From assembly GCA_003644265.1 (NCBI GenBank), contig QNBX01000170.1, forward strand, positions 1 through 9,405: DNA of 9,405 bases, read 5' to 3'. Position 1 is the first letter of the stretch. Every line of letters begins with the position of its first letter. The position numbers and the translations under genes were made by a program. Source of the stretch: Planctomycetota bacterium. GTDB lineage: Bacteria > Planctomycetota > B15-G4. This document shows, one piece after another, positions 6,043 through 9,405 of the stretch. Below the pieces are notes generated by a model. That model did not search any database, was not told the DNA's origin, and saw nothing but the letters and a program-made list of their open reading frames with translations.

Positions 6043-7392
6043 TCAGCTCTGCGCAGCCTCGTCAGCCTCTTCGGGCGCGTCGTGCTTGTACACGTGCACG
6101 TCCCGCTGGGGGAACGGGATCGTGATGCCCACGCTGTCCAGCTTCTGCTTGAGCAGCTTGCGCAGATCGGCGGTCGCGGGCAGGTAGTTGTCGGGGATGA
6201 CCCAGGGCCGCACGGTGATGTCCACGGACGAGTCGCCCAGGTTGGACACGATCACGTCCATCTCGGGCGACTTGAGCACCAGCGGGTGGGCTTCGCAGAC
6301 TTCGCGCATGGCGCGGATGGCCTTGTCGATGTCGTCGCCGTAGCTGATGCCCACCGTCGTGTCAGCGCGGCGGGCCGGCTGGCTGGTCATGTTGATGATG
6401 ATGCCGCTCCACACCAGATTGTTCGGGATGATGATGCGCTGGTGGTCCGGCGTGAGCAGCGTGGTCGATACGAGGGTGAGCTTCTCGGCCGTGCCGGTGA
6501 CGTCGCCCGCGGTGATGATGTGCCCCATTTCGAAGGGCCGGTAGAGCAGGATCATGATGCCGGAGGCGAAGTTGGCCAGGGTGTCCTGCAGGGCAAAGCC
6601 GAGCACGAAGCCAGCCACGCCCAGGCCGGCCAGCAGCGGCCCCAGCTCCACGCCCAGGGCGCCCAGTGCGAAGAGCAGGCCGAACACCATCACCACCTTG
6701 CCGCTGATGTTCACGAAGAAGCGGCGCAGCATGGTCGAGACGTTCAGGCGCGAACTCGACAGGGTCTTGTCGAGGATGCGCTTGACGATAGAGGCCAGCA
6801 GCCGGAACGCCAGCAGCACGAACAGCGCCGCGACGATGCGTGCCAGCACGCCGGGCAGGTCCTCTTCCACCCAGAGGTGGCCCTCATCGATCCAGCGCTG
6901 GGCCAGGGCCTGCAGCGTGGACAGCTCCAGGGTCGAGACCGTGATCTCGCCGAACTCTGTCAGCAGCGCGTGGGCATCGGCCGCGTCGCCGCCGCGCGCG
7001 TCCATGACGGCGACCAGGGCGGTCAGGCGCTGCACCGCGTGGTCCAGCTCGGCCTCGGCCAGCGCCACGGGGTCCGGCGCGGGTTCCGCCGCGGGCTCCG
7101 CGTCCGCGCTCCCGCCCGGCATGGCCGGGGCCTCCGCCGGAGTGTCCGGGGCGTCGTCAGCCGCGGCCTGGGCGGCATCCCGCAGCGTCTCCACCCGCGT
7201 CATCCAGCCCGCGATCTCGGTCGCCAGTGTGGCGTCGTCCATGGCCTCGGCGGCCGCCGTCAGCTCCGGCAGCTCGATGTCCGCAGCGAGCTCCTGGGCC
7301 GCCGTGGGGGGCGCGAGCAGCAGGGTCAGCAGGGCCAGGGTGGCCAGCGCGAGGCGGGCGACGTGGCGCAGGGGATGGCTGAGGGTAGGCAT
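6043..7392 (-). CDS. MscS-family mechanosensitive ion channel
   Basis: A small-conductance mechanosensitive channel that opens under membrane tension to release solutes during hypo-osmotic shock. It has 449 residues, longer than E. coli MscS (286), because of an extra periplasmic N-terminal part. Residues 1-32 are a signal peptide (cleavage after TAA). About 33-180 is an Ala/Glu-rich, helix-prone region with a Pro/Ala linker near 80-110. TM1 is about 182-203, TM2 about 231-249. The pore helix TM3 is about 251-283 (GLGVAGFVLGFALQDTLANF, followed by LLYRPFEMG), matching the Gly/Ala-packed MscS pore. The beta domain follows (about 291-345, with IIIPNN), then the cytoplasmic alpha/beta vestibule ending FPQRDVHVY. 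The gene is convergent with the helicase, with 9 bp between the two stop codons, and transcribed alone as far as can be seen. It sits in the inner membrane. Confidence 0.93.
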   Translation of the reverse strand: MPTLSHPLRHVARLALATLALLTLLLAPPTAAQELAADIELPELTAAAEAMDDATLATEIAGWMTRVETLRDAAQAAADDAPDTPAEAPAMPGGSADAEPAAEPAPDPVALAEAELDHAVQRLTALVAVMDARGGDAADAHALLTEFGEITVSTLELSTLQALAQRWIDEGHLWVEEDLPGVLARIVAALFVLLAFRLLASIVKRILDKTLSSSRLNVSTMLRRFFVNISGKVVMVFGLLFALGALGVELGPLLAGLGVAGFVLGFALQDTLANFASGIMILLYRPFEMGHIITAGDVTGTAEKLTLVSTTLLTPDHQRIIIPNNLVWSGIIINMTSQPARRADTTVGISYGDDIDKAIRAMREVCEAHPLVLKSPEMDVIVSNLGDSSVDITVRPWVIPDNYLPATADLRKLLKQKLDSVGITIPFPQRDVHVYKHDAPEEADEAAQS

Positions 7393-7400
7393 GACGAGGA

Positions 7401-7406
7401 TCCTCT
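7401..7406 (-). promoter_or_regulatory. Ribosome binding site of the MscS-family gene
   Basis: On the minus strand AGAGGA lies 8 bases before the ATG (7390-7392), which supports that start. It is embedded in a 10-bp palindrome, GAGGATCCTC (7396-7405), that could pair with itself in the mRNA. Confidence 0.7.
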
Positions 7407-7497
7407 GAACGGGGCGACTTGCCGACCGGGGAGGCGGCGGCGGCGGGGGGAGGGCGCGGGGTCATGAGACTCCCCAGCGCCCAGATCCTAGGTCGAC

Positions 7498-7653
7498 GGT
7501 GCCGAGGTCCGCAACGCCAGTCGGCCCGCCCTGGTGGAGGGTGCCGAGGTCCGCGACGCCAGTCGGCCCGCCCTGGTGGATGGTGCCGAGGTCCGCGACG
7601 CCAGTCGGCTCGCCCCGGTGGAGGCGGCCGAGACGCGCGCCGCCGGTCATCCC
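7498..7653 (+). repeat. 42-bp tandem repeat, three full copies plus one degenerate
   Basis: Units start at 7498, 7540 and 7582 (ggtgccgaggtccgcgacgc and onward) with exact 42-base spacing and one to a few base differences each. A fourth, decayed unit begins at 7624 (about 21 of 30 bases match). The unit equals 14 codons. Differences between units do not favour one reading frame clearly, so I treat it as a noncoding minisatellite in the intergenic region. Confidence 0.85.
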
Positions 7654-7753
7654 AGGCCGCCCAAACCGGCCGGGGCGCCCGACGCCAGAGAGCTTCGCGG
7701 GACGTGGCGCGGCCTCCTCGCTAGACTGTCTGGCCGCGCTCCCGTCGTCCCGC

Positions 7754-7757
7754 AGGA
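7754..7757 (+). promoter_or_regulatory. Ribosome binding site of the FHA-like gene
   Basis: AGGA lies 11 bases before ATG 7769. It supports starting the protein at MARIIVNEG rather than in the upstream repeat region, which is open in the same frame. Confidence 0.45.
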
Positions 7758-7768
7758 TCAAGAGCACC

Positions 7769-9097
7769 ATGGCCCGCATCATCGTCAACGAAGGCAGCGG
7801 CCCCCGGCCCGTGGATCTGGACGGCGTCGTCGTCCTGGGCAGCAACCCGAGCTGCGACGTGGTGCTGACCCATCGCTCGGCCCTGGGCAGCCGCGTCGAG
7901 CTCAAGCCCCTGCGTTTCGGCTACCGCGTCACGGCCGTCAAGGGCGAGGTCTCCATCAACGGCCGGCGCAGCGAGATGTCCGACCTGGACCACAACGATC
8001 AGGTCCAGATCGGCGACGTGCTCGTGATCTACAAGCAGCCGGAGGGCGACGCCTTCTCGCCCGGCAGCGGGACGCGCACGCGCCACGCCGACGGCAGCGA
8101 GTCGCTCGAGCTGAGCCGCGACGCGCTGCCGGCCGACGAGCTCTCGGACGCCGACGTGCTGGCCATGGCCGGTCTCGAGCCCGCGCCCGAGGACGAGCAG
8201 CTGGAGGAGCTGGAGGAGTTGGAGGAGTTGGAGGAGCTGGAGGACATCGAAGAGCTGGAAGAGCTGCCTGAGCTGGAGGAGCTGCCACCCGAGCGGCACG
8301 CCGCCGAGGCTGCCGGCCTGGACGATGCCCTCACGCGTGCGGCCAACAAGCGCCGGGAGGCCCTGCGCCGGTTGCAGAGCGCCAAGGCCGGGGGTTCGCC
8401 CGACGGCCCCGAGCTGTCGCAGCCCGGGGCGCTGGACGCGGTGGCCGCCTTGGATGAGGACGCCGTTTCCGAGCTGGATGCGTTGGAGTGGTCGGCCGGA
8501 CTGACCGACGCCAGCGTGGCGCAGATCCTGGAGCGTGCCCAGCAGGTGGCCGCCGAGCAGCGGGCCCAGGCTGAGGCCGCCGAGCAGGCCGCCCGCGCCG
8601 CAGCGGAGGCCGAGCGCCAGGCGGAGGCCGAGGCGCTGCGCCTGGCCGCCGAGCAGGAGGCCGCGCGCCAGGCCGAGGAAGCCGCCGCCGCCGAGGAGGC
8701 TGCCCGCGCCGCCGCGGAGGCCGAAGAGCAGGCCGAGGCCGAACGCGTCGCCGCCGAGCAGCAGGCCGCCCGCGAGCAAGCCGACGCGGCCGCCGCCGAA
8801 GCCGCCGCGCTTGAGCAACTCGAGCCAATGGAAGAGCTCGAAGAGCTTGAAGAGCTGACCGAGCTGGAGGCCCTGGAGCCTCTGCCCGAGGCGAGCACCT
8901 TCGCACCCGCGAGCGCCGCCGCGTCTCCCGCCGGCCAGCCCGTCGCGGCCGCCGCCAGCCTGGGCCATCCCGCTTCGGGCTCCAGCGCGCCGCGTCCGGC
9001 GCCCCCCGGCGGTGTGCGCTTCCGGCGCCCCCTGCCCGCGGGCCGGCGCGCACCCACACACCTGCCACCAGTCCACCCGGGGAAGCCGCCCGCATGA
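7769..9097 (+). CDS. FHA-like domain protein with long Ala/Glu coiled coil
   Basis: 442 residues from ATG 7769. Residues 1-90 look like a forkhead-associated (phosphothreonine-binding) domain: VVLGSNPSCDVVL, a Ser41-Arg42 pair, ING at 63-65 and LDHNDQVQIGDVLVIY at the end. The usual Gly-Arg is Gly24-Ser25 and the usual SRxH is SRVE, so ligand binding may be altered. Residues 145-175 are leucine-glutamate triplets. About 251-347 is a nearly uninterrupted Ala/Glu/Gln/Arg helix, probably a coiled coil, and 348-374 a second leucine-glutamate block. From about 375 the tail is Pro/Ala-rich and ends with basic residues. There is no signal peptide or membrane segment, so a cytoplasmic adaptor or scaffold is likely. 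The stop overlaps the next gene's start (ATGA), which implies translational coupling. The specific function is unknown. Confidence 0.85.
   Translation: MARIIVNEGSGPRPVDLDGVVVLGSNPSCDVVLTHRSALGSRVELKPLRFGYRVTAVKGEVSINGRRSEMSDLDHNDQVQIGDVLVIYKQPEGDAFSPGSGTRTRHADGSESLELSRDALPADELSDADVLAMAGLEPAPEDEQLEELEELEELEELEDIEELEELPELEELPPERHAAEAAGLDDALTRAANKRREALRRLQSAKAGGSPDGPELSQPGALDAVAALDEDAVSELDALEWSAGLTDASVAQILERAQQVAAEQRAQAEAAEQAARAAAEAERQAEAEALRLAAEQEAARQAEEAAAAEEAARAAAEAEEQAEAERVAAEQQAAREQADAAAAEAAALEQLEPMEELEELEELTELEALEPLPEASTFAPASAAASPAGQPVAAAASLGHPASGSSAPRPAPPGGVRFRRPLPAGRRAPTHLPPVHPGKPPA
8201..8293 (+). repeat. Leucine-Glu-Glu triplet repeat in the FHA-like gene
   Basis: A 9-base unit (ctggaggag and variants) is repeated about ten times, encoding L-E-E triplets with a few changes (LED, IEE, LPE). 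Synonymous changes (ttg for ctg, gaa for gag) show it is not a fresh slippage product. It is strongly acidic. Confidence 0.9.
8810..8890 (+). repeat. Second leucine-Glu repeat block in the FHA-like gene
   Basis: It encodes a pattern like EELEELEELTELEALEPL, echoing the block at 8201-8293. The two blocks flank the Ala/Glu coiled coil. Codon choice differs between blocks (gagctc and gagctt appear here), so they may have arisen independently or diverged. Confidence 0.8.
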
Positions 9098-9405
9098 TCA
9101 AGGTCACGTGCGACGCCTGTGATGCGTCCTTCAGCGCCAAGGACGAGCTGGCCGGCCGCAAGGGCAAGTGCCCGTCCTGCGGCGAGCCGATCGTCGTGCC
9201 GTCCGCGCCTGCGCCGGCCACCCAATCCGGCGCACCGGCCCGCGCTGCGCCCGCCGCCCGCGGCGCCGCGCCAAGCCGCGCTGCCGCGCCCGTCGCGTCC
9301 GGCTCCCGCCGCGCCGCGTCCGGTGGGTCGAGCTCACGCCGCAGCTCCTCCACCTCGTCGCGCCGCTCGGGAGCTGCCCACGGGCGCCCGAAGAAGGGCC
9401 TGGGA
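9094..9405 (+). CDS. Zinc-ribbon protein with Ser/Arg/Ala-rich linker (3' partial)
   Basis: The ATG at 9094 overlaps the stop of the FHA-like gene (ATGA, 9094-9097). 104 codons are visible, with no stop before the window edge. Residues 1-34 form a zinc ribbon with four cysteines as CxxC-16-CxxC (Cys6, 9, 26, 29) ending PIVVP, a type common at the N terminus of planctomycete proteins. From residue 35 on the sequence is low complexity, first Ala/Pro-rich and then Ser/Arg-rich, ending in KKG. In similar proteins such a linker often leads to a membrane helix or another domain, but that part lies outside the window. The coupling suggests it works with, or is made in fixed ratio to, the FHA-like protein. 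Confidence 0.85.
   Translation, partial: MIKVTCDACDASFSAKDELAGRKGKCPSCGEPIVVPSAPAPATQSGAPARAAPAARGAAPSRAAAPVASGSRRAASGGSSSRRSSSTSSRRSGAAHGRPKKGLG

Larger units (their letters stand above)
7393..7768. other. Divergent intergenic region between mscS-type and FHA-like genes
   Basis: This region should hold the promoters for both flanking genes, but I find no convincing -35/-10 pair on either strand. It contains a G-rich tract at 7428-7461 (plus strand) and a 42-bp tandem repeat at 7498-7653. Several frames are open across it only because the repeat unit is 14 codons long and GC-rich. None has a persuasive start or domain. Confidence 0.6.

Noticed and set aside
6082..7467. Long plus-strand open frames (461 and 284 codons) opposite the channel gene
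   Set aside because: These are His/Gln/Gly- or Ser/Arg-rich translations with no family features; the minus strand encodes MscS transmembrane and beta-domain motifs.
7484..7512. Possible minus-strand promoter (TAGGAT as -10)
   Set aside because: Only four of six bases match the -10, and the sequence at the -35 distance is poor. It is not supportable in such GC-rich DNA.
7498..7653. CRISPR array
   Set aside because: Units are contiguous 42-bp repeats with no unique spacers and no cas genes nearby.
7499..7768. Upstream in-frame extension of the FHA-like protein through the 42-bp repeat
   Set aside because: It would place a 14-residue Pro/Trp-rich repeat before a clean FHA N terminus; the ATG at 7769 has its own AGGA site.
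7721..9353. Long minus-strand open frames opposite the FHA-like and zinc-ribbon genes
   Set aside because: They mirror the low-complexity Ala/Glu and Ser/Arg codons of the plus strand, giving Leu/Gly-, Ser- or Arg-rich strings.

Overview
The window reads as a GC-rich bacterial chromosome segment, most likely from Planctomycetota. Three things suggest this. The large secreted protein carries an Asp/Asn/Gly-rich 'DCNxNGxxDE..' segment and ends in a domain style common in planctomycete exoproteins. The last gene starts with the short CxxC/CxxC zinc ribbon followed by low-complexity sequence that is frequent in that phylum. An FHA-like protein sits directly upstream of it. The phylum is an inference from protein style, because no rRNA or other marker gene is present.

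Layout. Bases 1-55 hold a scrap that matches the helicase gene further along (1-28 is identical to 3979-4006). Bases 56-466 have no gene I can support. Bases 467-3457 (+) encode a secreted protein of 996 residues with two tandem proteinase K-like (peptidase S8) domains, then a dockerin-like EF-hand loop, an Asp/Asn-rich calcium-type segment and a C-terminal beta-rich domain. The first S8 copy has lost all four catalytic positions. The second keeps Asp, His and the oxyanion Asn but has His where the nucleophilic Ser should be. Bases 3458-3813 are intergenic and contain a perfect 15-bp-arm hairpin, the likely terminator. Bases 3814-6033 (+) encode a complete PcrA/UvrD-type DNA helicase with a GTG start. 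Bases 6043-7392 (-) encode an MscS-type mechanosensitive channel, convergent with the helicase and separated from it by 9 bp. Bases 7393-7768 are a divergent intergenic region with a G-rich tract and a 42-bp tandem repeat. Bases 7769-9097 (+) encode an FHA-like protein with a long Ala/Glu helix flanked by leucine-glutamate triplet repeats. It overlaps by ATGA the start of a zinc-ribbon protein (9094 to beyond 9405).

The genes do not form one pathway. The helicase and the channel are housekeeping functions. The FHA-like and zinc-ribbon genes look like a two-gene (or longer) translationally coupled unit of unknown function that continues past the window. The most interesting item is the tandem, stepwise-degenerate pseudo-subtilase. 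I did not see a CRISPR array, IS element, tRNA or rRNA, and I do not see a recognisable defence or biosynthetic system.
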